Source: Candidatus Polarisedimenticolaceae bacterium (lineage in GTDB: Bacteria > Pseudomonadota > Gammaproteobacteria > Chromatiales > Chromatiaceae). From it: DNA of 50,413 nt. Location of the stretch: NCBI GenBank assembly GCA_021647945.1, contig JAKITT010000013.1:1-50413 (forward strand). Direction: 5' to 3'. Of this stretch, positions 26,398 through 34,273 are shown one piece after another (the stretch's first letter is position 1; each line of letters begins with the position of its first letter). The notes beneath the pieces were generated by a model, which worked only from the letters and a program-made list of their open reading frames with translations, searched no databases and was not told where the DNA came from. Position numbers and translations under genes: made by a program.

Positions 26398-27497
26398 TTT
26401 GAGCGCCTCAACTGCCGTCTCAAGCGTCTGAATAGCGGCCGATCCATCAATAGATAGAGCATGACCAGTGCAGCGGCCAACAGATGTAGCCACCACATGC
26501 CCATCCAACGACTGGTGAGACCATCCACCATCCACCCTTTGGAGAGCGCCTCCAGATTAAAATAGAAGAAGTAGACAAAGAAACCCAGAATGATGCGACC
26601 ATGCGGCCCCTGGCGCGGCAGAGATCGACTGAGTGGAATGCTCAACAGCACCATCACCAACACCAGTAGGGCAACGGAGATTCGCTCTTGTAGCTCGGCC
26701 TGAAGTTTAATCTGATCCGAGGCCATCAGCAGAGCGGTTGGCAAACTACTGCGGGAGGTTGAGACGCGCTCTTCATCGCTATCACCAATGCGCAGCGCAT
26801 AGGTATCAAAGCTGGCGATGGAGTAGTTCGCCTCACCAGGCTGCCCCTCGTAGCGGTGTCCCTGGGTCAACACCAGATAGCGTCCCCCCGTCGTGTCATC
26901 TCGGGTGTGATAACCCTCCTTCGCCGCAATCACCCCACTCTTGCCCTGCTGTTTGTAGTAGACAAAGAGACCCTTCATCAGGTGATCATCTCCGCTCATC
27001 TCTTTGACATAGAAGACAGTATCACCCAGATTCGACTCATTAAAGCGCCCCTCAGAGATACCCATCAACTCAACGGCCGCCGTTTTCTGATCCATACGAA
27101 TCATTGAGATTTCGCCACTCGCCCACGGTGCAACACTCATCGTTAACCAAGCGGTTACGGCTGCTAATGGCAGCGCCAATGCCACCACGGGGCGATAGAC
27201 ACGGGCAGAGCTAACCGCACATGAGTGCAGGGCCACCATCTCACTATCACGATACATACCACCGATGACATAGAGAATAGCGAGAAAAAACGCAGGGGGG
27301 ATCAAACGAGGGGTTGAACGCAGAGTCTCAAGGCCAAGCAGTTTGAGCACCACATCGGCATTGATTTCACCATTGATGACCCGCTCCAAATATTGGATAA
27401 AGCTAAGGCCATCGATAATCAACGACAGCACCAAAAGCACCGCCAGTAGCGCCTTCAGCAAATCGAGGAAAATATGGCGATCAAGAATTGAGATCAT
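26394..27497 (-). CDS. lptF: LPS export ABC transporter permease LptF
   Basis: A 367-aa partner of LptG with the same layout: an N-terminal helix (ILDRHIFLDLLKALLAVLLVLS), two further helices with the coupling segment GGMYRDSEMVALHSCAVS that contacts LptB, a periplasmic domain of about 150-260, and three C-terminal helices. It lies first in the lptF-lptG pair with a 4-base overlap. lptB and lptC are not in the window. A weak upstream Shine-Dalgarno makes the start at 27497 slightly uncertain, but the N-terminus fits the family. Confidence 0.93.
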   Translation of the reverse strand: MISILDRHIFLDLLKALLAVLLVLSLIIDGLSFIQYLERVINGEINADVVLKLLGLETLRSTPRLIPPAFFLAILYVIGGMYRDSEMVALHSCAVSSARVYRPVVALALPLAAVTAWLTMSVAPWASGEISMIRMDQKTAAVELMGISEGRFNESNLGDTVFYVKEMSGDDHLMKGLFVYYKQQGKSGVIAAKEGYHTRDDTTGGRYLVLTQGHRYEGQPGEANYSIASFDTYALRIGDSDEERVSTSRSSLPTALLMASDQIKLQAELQERISVALLVLVMVLLSIPLSRSLPRQGPHGRIILGFFVYFFYFNLEALSKGWMVDGLTSRWMGMWWLHLLAAALVMLYLLMDRPLFRRLRRQLRRSN

Positions 27498-27626
27498 CTA
27501 GATGAGTTCTAAGCAAGTTCAGAATAAGTCAGGTTAAATCTACCCGCTCTAAGAGGCCAACTGAGTATACTTGAGAAGAGGTGATTGTGGGATTAGGATT
27601 AAGCAGTGGAAGTGTAAGCTAGGTTC

Positions 27627-28442
27627 TTAGCGCTTGCTGCCTTTAATCGTCTTCTTAAACATTTTAATAAAACGATTCTCTTTCTGCTCCTGCTCTAGCG
27701 CTTGCTGAGCGCGCAATTTTTCCATCGCTTTCATCTCTTTTGCTCTACCCAGCGCTTCACGTTTCAGCTGATCCCTGAGCTGCTGCTTAATTTCATCTGA
27801 AATTTCCAGAGTGTGCAGTGTCTCGTTTTCGCGAAGAATATAGTGTCCGATATCCTCCAACCAACTCTCATTTATGGAGTCGGGGCGATAGCTCTTACTC
27901 TCGACACCAAAATTTTCAAAATTAACAATGCTCAGCTTAATAGCACTATTCTCTATGTCAGCTTGAAACATAAACATAATTTCAACTTTGAGTTTTACCT
28001 GACAGGTGATACCAATCACCTGTTGCTGGGCATCTCGTACAGGCCACTCTGAAAAGGTAAAATTTTGTTGCTCTAGAAAGCTGCGAGTTTCAGCTGCTTT
28101 GGCTTTAGGGGTGACTGAAAATTCAATTTCATGGGGTAACTCAGCACTGAAGCGCAGACGAAGCTTCTTCATATTCTCAAAACTATCTGCTCTGATGCTG
28201 TAGTTTTGCTGAATCAGCCCCGTCACCTCTTTATAACCGGGAATGGTGTAACTCACCGCGGTTGCAGGTTTGAGAATATTCAGCTGATCAACAAATTCAG
28301 TAAAATAGTTGGAGATCATCTGCATCTTGGGGTTGATATCTTCCCTATAGATGGCCTCTAGCCTCTCCTTACTCACTTCATCAGATGATTGCTGATTCTG
28401 AAGTTTTTCAGCTTCAGATTTTAAATCGTCAAGCAGCCCCAT
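27627..28442 (-). CDS. conserved-looking cytoplasmic protein of unknown function
   Basis: I do not recognise this 271-aa protein. It has no signal or membrane segment. The N-terminus (GLLDDLKSEAEKLQNQQ) is helical and the middle (about 60-190) alternates strands. The C-terminal ~60 residues (EIKQQLRDQLKREALGRAKEMKAMEKL and on) are a highly charged helix or coiled coil ending in a Lys/Arg-rich tail. Start ATG 28442 has AAAGGTG upstream; an earlier ATG at 28451 does not. It lies alone between lptF and a divergent L,D-transpeptidase-fold gene. Confidence 0.75.
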   Translation of the reverse strand: MGLLDDLKSEAEKLQNQQSSDEVSKERLEAIYREDINPKMQMISNYFTEFVDQLNILKPATAVSYTIPGYKEVTGLIQQNYSIRADSFENMKKLRLRFSAELPHEIEFSVTPKAKAAETRSFLEQQNFTFSEWPVRDAQQQVIGITCQVKLKVEIMFMFQADIENSAIKLSIVNFENFGVESKSYRPDSINESWLEDIGHYILRENETLHTLEISDEIKQQLRDQLKREALGRAKEMKAMEKLRAQQALEQEQKENRFIKMFKKTIKGSKR

Positions 28443-28652
28443 CCAAAACACCTTTACAAAACAGTTAATTAATCAAATTGATCAAACAAAACAGGGGAAT
28501 GGCTAAGCACCACACCCTAAATTAAACGTGGCAACTTTGTACCAAACGATGGCCACTCCTCATTTGAGGCTAAGGCATGCCGAATTTTAAGTCAACCAAT
28601 GAAAAGCGGACAGACCCGGCACACTAAAAATCTATGCTAATATTCCGTCAGC

Positions 28653-29405
28653 ATGAAATTTTCAACCGCATCACTCATCCTGCTTCTCCTAACCGCTCTC
28701 TGTAGTGGTGCCACTTTTGCCTCCAGCAACCACATTGAAGATTCAACCCCTGCTCTCTTACCATCCAGTTCAAACCAAAACCAGACCGTAGCGCCCATCT
28801 ATATTCGATTGTTCAAGGAGGAGCGTACATTAGAGATCTGGCAGGAGAACAGTCCAGGCCACTACACGCTACGTAACACCTTTCCCATCTGCCACTACTC
28901 CGGTTTAACAGGCCCTAAGTTGTTTGAAGGAGATCGGCAGAGCCCAGAGGGGTTCTACTCGCTAACAGCCGATAGAATGAACCCCAATAGCCGCTTCCAC
29001 CTCGCCTTGGATATCGGCTTTCCAAATGAGTATGACCGCGCCCATGGGCGCACCGGCAGCGCACTGATGATTCATGGTGATTGCGTCTCAAAAGGGTGCT
29101 ATGCCATGACTGATCGTTACATTGAAGATATCTATACGGTAGTCGGCCAAGCCTTTGCTGCTGGCCAGCATGAGATCCCCATCCATATCTTCCCCTTCCG
29201 TATGAATGGGCTGAATATGGATTACTACCGTCAATCTCCCTGGATAGGCTTTTGGCAACAGATGCGCAAAGGTTATCAACTATTTGAACGCAACAGCTAT
29301 CCACCACATATTGAGGTGGTAGATGGCCGCTATATCATCTCTAGCGGCATGACAAAACAGCTAACCAACATCTCACCATCAACTCTTTTTGCAGAAAGTG
29401 AGTAA
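28653..29405 (+). CDS. YafK-type L,D-transpeptidase-fold protein
   Basis: A periplasmic 250-aa YkuD-domain protein with a signal peptide (MKFSTASLILLLLTALCSG region). The catalytic motif is IHGDCVSKGCYAMTD (His141 and Cys149), preceded by GDRQSPEGFYSL. The family member YafK/DpaA of E. coli cleaves the link between peptidoglycan and Braun lipoprotein instead of making crosslinks. The SPEGFY and MTDRYIEDIY segments are typical of that branch, so a cell-wall hydrolase role is more likely than transpeptidation, but this is inference. There is no operon partner. Confidence 0.88.
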   Translation: MKFSTASLILLLLTALCSGATFASSNHIEDSTPALLPSSSNQNQTVAPIYIRLFKEERTLEIWQENSPGHYTLRNTFPICHYSGLTGPKLFEGDRQSPEGFYSLTADRMNPNSRFHLALDIGFPNEYDRAHGRTGSALMIHGDCVSKGCYAMTDRYIEDIYTVVGQAFAAGQHEIPIHIFPFRMNGLNMDYYRQSPWIGFWQQMRKGYQLFERNSYPPHIEVVDGRYIISSGMTKQLTNISPSTLFAESE

Positions 29406-29550
29406 CTCACCTATTCTGCGCCTCAATCAATTATTCAATAACAATCTCCAGTAACTGCTTAGGCTGCGCCTAAAAACTGTCCTATCAAAGTTGGGCGTGC
29501 AGGGTAGTTACTAAAAGAGAACAGACCAGGTGTTATAAGGAACCCTCTCT

Positions 29551-30420
29551 ATGCAACTCAAGCTCGGTATACCCAAAGGCAGTCTTGAAACCTCAACCCT
29601 CTCTCTTTTTGCTCAGGCTGGCTGGAAAATTTCGCCACGTTCACGCAACTACTACCCCGATATCGACGATGCAGAGATCTCATGTGCATTAATACGTTCA
29701 CAAGAGATGGCACCCTATGTTGCCAATGGCACACTTGATTTAGGGCTAACCGGGCTTGATTGGATTTTGGAGACCGAAGCAGATGTCATTGAGATCTGCA
29801 AACTAGTCTACTCAAAAGCCTCTGACCAATCCTGCCGCTGGGTACTGGTTGTCCGCGAAGAGTCACCCATTCAGTCAATTCAAGATCTGGAAGGCAAAAA
29901 AATTGCGACAGAGTTGGTCGGCTTTACCAAACGTTTCCTAGTGCAGAACGGCATCAATGCAGAAGTGGAGTTCTCTTGGGGAGCCACTGAAGCAAAAGTG
30001 GTCGAAGGGTTGGTTGATGCCGTGGTTGAGATCACTGAAACCGGCAGCACTATTCGCGCACACGGCCTGCGAATTGTTGAGAACCTACTCTTCACCGACA
30101 CCCGCCTAATCACCAACCAAGCGGCTCTTGATGACCCTGAAAAAAAGCGAAAAATAGAGCAGATAGCACTCATGTTGCAAGCGGCATTAACTGCTCGACA
30201 AAAAGTAGCACTCAAAATGAACGTCTCTCAAGAGAACTTAGAGAGTTTGATTGAAATCCTGCCGTCACTGCATGCCCCCACAATCAGCCATCTCTATGGC
30301 AAAGATTGGTTGGCCGTTGAAACCATCGTCAATGAGAGTGATGTTAGAGACTTGATGCCTGCACTAGGCAAAGTGGGTGCTGAAGGCATTATAGAGTACG
30401 AACTAAGGAAGGTTGTCTAA
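29551..30420 (+). CDS. hisG: ATP phosphoribosyltransferase, long (HisGL) form
   Basis: HisG catalyses the first step of histidine synthesis, joining ATP and PRPP. The 289-aa length with a C-terminal ACT-like domain (about 225-289, starting KMNVSQENLESLIEILP) marks the long, HisZ-independent, histidine-regulated form. The PRPP-binding motif VVEITETGSTIRAHGL and the N-terminal LGIPKGSLE are intact. AAGGAA lies eight bases before the start. No other his gene is adjacent in the window, and a hairpin follows, so it is probably transcribed alone. Confidence 0.96.
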   Translation: MQLKLGIPKGSLETSTLSLFAQAGWKISPRSRNYYPDIDDAEISCALIRSQEMAPYVANGTLDLGLTGLDWILETEADVIEICKLVYSKASDQSCRWVLVVREESPIQSIQDLEGKKIATELVGFTKRFLVQNGINAEVEFSWGATEAKVVEGLVDAVVEITETGSTIRAHGLRIVENLLFTDTRLITNQAALDDPEKKRKIEQIALMLQAALTARQKVALKMNVSQENLESLIEILPSLHAPTISHLYGKDWLAVETIVNESDVRDLMPALGKVGAEGIIEYELRKVV

Positions 30421-30430
30421 TAAAACAGCC

Positions 30431-30459
30431 CCCCCCTGAAACAGTATGTTTCAGGGGGG
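30431..30459. terminator. hairpin between convergent hisG and methyltransferase genes
   Basis: A perfect 12-bp stem (CCCCCCTGAAAC / GTTTCAGGGGGG) with a 5-nt loop starts 10 nt after the hisG stop. A T run follows only on the minus strand (GGCTGTTTTATT), so it may serve the methyltransferase gene as well as or better than hisG. Confidence 0.7.
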
Positions 30460-30535
30460 TAGGCGAGGAAACCCCTGATCAAACCAGTTTTAATAATCCT
30501 TGGTTCGCCACACAGGCTCAAATATAAAGTTACCA

Positions 30536-31204
30536 TCAACTCCCTGCATCTTCGCTTTTGAACAGCATCACATCATTCGCAACAAAATTGAGTTCAGCCT
30601 TAAAACGTTGCGCAAGGTAGTCAAAGGTCTCTCGGCTATAGAAGCAGATATGCGTCATGTCATGGATATAGTGCCAGCGACTGAAGGCCTGTTTATCAAT
30701 AACCAACTTTGTCATTATGCCGAGCCAGCCGCCTCGGTTTAGCATCTTAAATAGCCTGTCCCAATCTTTGTTAGGGTCATGCATATGCTCCACCACTTCA
30801 GTACTGCATATAAAGTCGTAACGGTTAGACAAAACTGAAGGGTCGTTGAAATAGAGTGGATCATAGAGATCCATCTGATGCCCCTGCTCTTCCAATAGGT
30901 GTGACAGAGCCGGGCCGGGGCCACAACCAAAATCCAGCCCCCTCTGTTTATTAGGGCCCAGCCTCTCTAATAGCGGATGGCTCAATCGCGATAAGAATTG
31001 GCGATAGCCTTGATCCTCTGCATCGTTCTCATGCAGATCATAAATCGCCTTTTCATCCTCAATGCAAAGCCAATAGCATTGCGGCACGAAGACCAATTTA
31101 CACTCACAACAGCGTAAGTAGGCTCTTCTTCTGTCCGCAAAAAATGGGGCGATATCTAAGCTGCTGCATAGGGGGCAGCAAGGGGTATCAAATTTATCTT
31201 CCAT
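30536..31204 (-). CDS. class I SAM-dependent methyltransferase with N-terminal zinc ribbon
   Basis: A 222-aa protein with an N-terminal Cys4 motif (CPLC and CCEC, residues 10-35) and a Rossmann methyltransferase domain. The latter shows motif I LDFGCGPGPALSHL, motif II-like MDLYDP and STEVVEHMHDPNKDW for motif IV. This architecture is common among uncharacterised methyltransferases of small molecules or proteins; the substrate is unknown. It converges on hisG and stands next to a miniature element at its 5' side. Confidence 0.8.
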   Translation of the reverse strand: MEDKFDTPCCPLCSSLDIAPFFADRRRAYLRCCECKLVFVPQCYWLCIEDEKAIYDLHENDAEDQGYRQFLSRLSHPLLERLGPNKQRGLDFGCGPGPALSHLLEEQGHQMDLYDPLYFNDPSVLSNRYDFICSTEVVEHMHDPNKDWDRLFKMLNRGGWLGIMTKLVIDKQAFSRWHYIHDMTHICFYSRETFDYLAQRFKAELNFVANDVMLFKSEDAGS

Positions 31205-31285
31205 CTTTTTCTGGCCAACGTCCCCAAGGGTTCAAATGCTCACTTATAGTGAAGCTTCCCAGCCATTACCCCTAAATTTTGTTAA

Positions 31286-31425
31286 GGGGTATCCACTTCA
31301 TTGGCCTTTTTCCACTCCAGACACTTTATGCTCGTGTAGGGTTGCATTTATGCGACCAGCCGAACCTGCAAACGTGCACATGAATGTGCACCTACAGCCA
31401 TATTAGGCCAATGGAGTGGATACCC
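31286..31425 (+). mobile_element. miniature element, family A copy 3
   Basis: Nearly identical to copy 1 at 6147-6287 in length and orientation, with the same terminal repeats and both internal hairpins. Scattered changes include GGTTGCATTTATGCGACC in place of the perfect hairpin and GGAGTGG in place of GAAGTGG in the right arm. It fills most of the 347-nt gap between the methyltransferase gene and trhA; the rest of that gap shows nothing else. Confidence 0.8.
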
Positions 31426-31551
31426 ACTTTTTTGTTATCTATTCTTACTTTTTGAAGATGGCTAGCTGTTAATGCCGCTTTGTACCCTCTATGATCGGGG
31501 AAAAGCATTTCACGCACTACCTCTAATTTAGAAAGCAGTAGACTACGCACT

Positions 31552-32178
31552 ATGTATTACGGTGAAAAATTCAACAGCATCACGCATCTACTTGGCGCGG
31601 TCTTGGCATTGATGGGGTTAGGTGCGTTACTGACAGTGAGCATGCAGCAGGGTGAGCTGTTATTCACCCTAAGTTTCACCATATTTGGGCTGACGCTGGT
31701 ATTGCTCTATACCATGTCCACCCTATACCACAGTTTTCACCCTCCCAGACTCAAGAAGATCTTCCAGAAGATCGATCATATTTCGATCTATCTACTCATT
31801 GCGGGCACCTATACACCCTATATGTTGGTTTCATTAGGTGAGGGCAATGGCCCACTGATGCTGGCTTTTACCTGGGGATTGGCGTTTGTCGGCATACTGC
31901 TTGATACCCTCCTGCCAAAACGCATTGAGCTGTTACAAACACCTATTTATCTCGTGATGGGCTGGCTGTGTGTACTAGAGTACTCCAATCTGCAGGCAGC
32001 GATCCCTGAGCCGGGTGTGGTGTGGCTGACAATCGGCGGTGTTGCCTATACCGCGGGAATCATCTTCTATGTGTTAGACGACATGAACAAACTCCGGCAT
32101 GCGCATGGAATTTGGCACCTGTTTGTTTTAGCGGGTTCCATCAGCCACTTTATCTCTATCATTGGCTATGTAAGATAG
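31552..32178 (+). CDS. trhA: hemolysin III / TrhA family membrane protein (PAQR)
   Basis: A 208-aa inner-membrane protein with seven hydrophobic segments. PAQR motifs are present: GEKFNSITHLLGAV at the N-terminus, TLYHSFH, KIDHISIYLLIAGTYTPY and WHLFVLAGSISHF, with the His/Asp residues that bind metal. E. coli TrhA (YqfA) affects membrane energetics and lipid homeostasis; true haemolytic activity is doubtful. There is no partner gene and a weak ribosome-binding site. Confidence 0.92.
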   Translation: MYYGEKFNSITHLLGAVLALMGLGALLTVSMQQGELLFTLSFTIFGLTLVLLYTMSTLYHSFHPPRLKKIFQKIDHISIYLLIAGTYTPYMLVSLGEGNGPLMLAFTWGLAFVGILLDTLLPKRIELLQTPIYLVMGWLCVLEYSNLQAAIPEPGVVWLTIGGVAYTAGIIFYVLDDMNKLRHAHGIWHLFVLAGSISHFISIIGYVR

Positions 32179-32280
32179 CGGGGCGTAGCCACTGTCACTG
32201 ACGAGAGAATTCTTCAGATGGTGTTAAACTAGACATCAACCTTCCCAATTATCACGCAATATTTCCACAAAGTGACCACT

Positions 32281-32739
32281 ATGGACATTACATTAACAAC
32301 CATTAAAGAGGCTGATCTGCTCAGCTGTGCAGAGCTCTACTCAACCACTTTTAAACAGAAGCCGTGGTGTGAGGAGTGGCTGTTAGATGATGTCATTCTG
32401 CGGCTGAGCAATTTCCTTGCGGCACCGAGTGTGATCTCCATGCAGGCCAAGGATGGTGACCACCTTATCGGCTTTTTGATCGGTGAGACTGAGCAGTGGA
32501 ACGGCTCTAAATATTTCTATTTAAAAGAGATATGTGTTGCTCACGACACTCAGCGCAAAGGTGTCGGCAAGATATTGATAGAGATTCTTGAGAAGCAGCT
32601 GCAAGAGCTGGGCATTACCAAGCTCTATCTCATCACTCAGCGTGAGGGCATTCCTGCCAACTTTTACTCTGCACTCGGCTTTTCTGAGCACAATGCACTG
32701 TCAGTTATTGGTAAAACTATTGAAGCCAGTAGCCTTTAA
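32281..32739 (+). CDS. GNAT-family N-acetyltransferase
   Basis: A 152-aa acetyltransferase. The acetyl-CoA-binding motif A reads CVAHDTQRKGVGKILIEILE, with the Q/RxxGxG/A pattern as QRKGVG, and the C-terminal FYSALGF motif B is present. Substrate unknown. The start is taken as ATG 32281; a GTG three codons upstream is possible. It is followed by a palindromic repeat and an IS200-type solo end. Confidence 0.82.
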   Translation: MDITLTTIKEADLLSCAELYSTTFKQKPWCEEWLLDDVILRLSNFLAAPSVISMQAKDGDHLIGFLIGETEQWNGSKYFYLKEICVAHDTQRKGVGKILIEILEKQLQELGITKLYLITQREGIPANFYSALGFSEHNALSVIGKTIEASSL

Positions 32740-32757
32740 CGGACTGAGGTTAGATAT

Positions 32758-32792
32758 AACCACAGAGAACATCATATTAGATTCTCTGTGGT
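32758..32792. repeat. ACCACAGAG palindromic repeat, short copy
   Basis: AACCACAGAGAA (32758-32769) and TTCTCTGTGGT (32782-32792) are complementary around a 12-nt loop, 18 nt after the acetyltransferase stop. It could act as a terminator because CTACTTTTGTTGG follows. The upstream TTAGATA word is shared with the long copy at 25031. Confidence 0.65.
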
Positions 32793-32825
32793 CTACTTTT
32801 GTTGGCTGTTTGTTATAAAATGTTC

Positions 32826-32870
32826 GCTTCAAGTCTCACCGGCTAAGCTGGTGGGTTACCTCAATTTTGA
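32826..32870 (-). mobile_element. solo left end of an IS200-type element
   Basis: About 42 bases match the left end of the complete IS200 (4141-4182): AAGTCTCACCGGC, a short loop, GCTGGTGGGTTAC and TCAATTTTGAT. The hairpin is kept with one changed pair (CCGGC with GCTGG). No transposase gene follows; the remaining ~70 bp to the next gene show nothing else. Confidence 0.75.
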
Positions 32871-32941
32871 TGGTGATTAACACTGTTCTGAATATTGGTT
32901 TTAGTAGAAAAGATGGCAACAAAAGCGCCCCTTTGATCACA

Positions 32942-34273
32942 CTACTCGCCACTCTCTAGCCGAACCTGCAAGGTGTAACCACTCCCATCTTCATGTTCCA
33001 TTCTTTTGATCTTCTCAATGACGGCCTCATTCAACTCGTAACCCGTGGTGAGCAACAGCATACCGTCTGAACTCACTAGGTTACTCACCAGCACCATACC
33101 GGGTTCAGCATCCTGCGTGGTGATACAGAGCAGCGCTGACCCACTCTCTTCACGTGTTTTTGATAACTCACTCTTCAGTGCAATGCAGGCCTCAATGACA
33201 CTGGGGTCATATCGACTGCCACTCCGCTTACGTAGATAGTCGATCGCTTCATCAGAGGAGTGGGCATGCTTGGTGAGTGTGCCAACACAGAGTTCATCAA
33301 AATCTTCAGCCACCGCCAGGATGCGGGCACCAAGAGGAATCGCATCACCTACTAACCCATCGGGGTAACCACTGCCATCAAAGCGTTCATGGTGAGCGCG
33401 GATCAAAGCCGCCACATCTTTTAATGGAGGCAACCCCATAAGCGCGGCTTCACCCAATCGCGGGTGTTTAGCCACTCGCTGCTGGTCTTTATCAGAGAGT
33501 GTTGAGAGGGGGACTTTGATCAACTCATCGGGCAGTACCATTTTGCCAATATCATGAAGAAATCCAGCGCTCCTGATGTTGTCAATTGTGTGTAGATCAA
33601 GATCTAACTTCTGCGCCAGTAGTTTTGCCAACTCTGCCACGCGCCTTCCATGCCCTCGAGTGGCGGAGTATCGCAGGTCGGTTAAGTGGGCAAGTAGTTC
33701 AACTGTGTGCCTGTAGTTATCTTTCAGTTCATCGTAGGCGCTATCTAGCATAGCTGCGGTCTGTTCCAACTCAGAGGTGCGGGCGACCACCCGCACTTCC
33801 AACTCAGCATTGAGTGATTTAAGTTCATTGTTCTGTTGTACAGTGAGGCTTTGCAGGCGCCGATTCTCACTCTGTAATCTGACCTGCTCAGCGGCTCGAT
33901 GGAGTGAGAGACGCATATCCTCTTCATCCCAGGGTTTGCTGAAATAGCGGTAGATGTGACCACTATTGATGGCACTGATGGTCTTGTTGAGGTCGGCGTA
34001 ACCTGTTAATACCATACGAATGGTGTCGGGCCACTCTTTTGCCGCATGGGCGAGGAACTCAGCACCGCTCATGCCGGGCATACGCATATCGGAGATGATG
34101 ATATCAATGGGTCTCTGAGCCAATAGCTTGAGCGCATCTTCTCCACTGGTAGTGGTGTAAATATCATAGCCAGTGGCACGAAAGAGCCGTTTTAAGCTGC
34201 GTAGCACCGCCTCTTCATCATCGACCAACAGCAGCTGAATTGCACTGGGTGACTGGGTTCTATCCTGGCTCAT
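32942..34273 (-). CDS. HD-GYP response regulator (c-di-GMP phosphodiesterase)
   Basis: A 443-aa RpfG-type protein. It has an N-terminal receiver domain with phosphoacceptor Asp62 (IIISDMRMPGMSG), a coiled-coil linker (about 130-190) and an HD-GYP domain with HD pair His240-Asp241 (GFLHDIGKMVLP), HHE at 294-296 and GYP at 302-304 (FDGSGYP), all intact. It should hydrolyse c-di-GMP when phosphorylated. Its start overlaps the end of the histidine kinase gene by 14 bases, and it is the output gene of a three-gene signalling operon. Confidence 0.93.
   Translation of the reverse strand: MSQDRTQSPSAIQLLLVDDEEAVLRSLKRLFRATGYDIYTTTSGEDALKLLAQRPIDIIISDMRMPGMSGAEFLAHAAKEWPDTIRMVLTGYADLNKTISAINSGHIYRYFSKPWDEEDMRLSLHRAAEQVRLQSENRRLQSLTVQQNNELKSLNAELEVRVVARTSELEQTAAMLDSAYDELKDNYRHTVELLAHLTDLRYSATRGHGRRVAELAKLLAQKLDLDLHTIDNIRSAGFLHDIGKMVLPDELIKVPLSTLSDKDQQRVAKHPRLGEAALMGLPPLKDVAALIRAHHERFDGSGYPDGLVGDAIPLGARILAVAEDFDELCVGTLTKHAHSSDEAIDYLRKRSGSRYDPSVIEACIALKSELSKTREESGSALLCITTQDAEPGMVLVSNLVSSDGMLLLTTGYELNEAVIEKIKRMEHEDGSGYTLQVRLESGE

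Noticed and set aside
26398-26535. 46-residue N-terminal extension of LptG
   Set aside because: It is a shadow of the lptF 3' end; the TTG at 26397 overlaps the lptF stop and restores family length.
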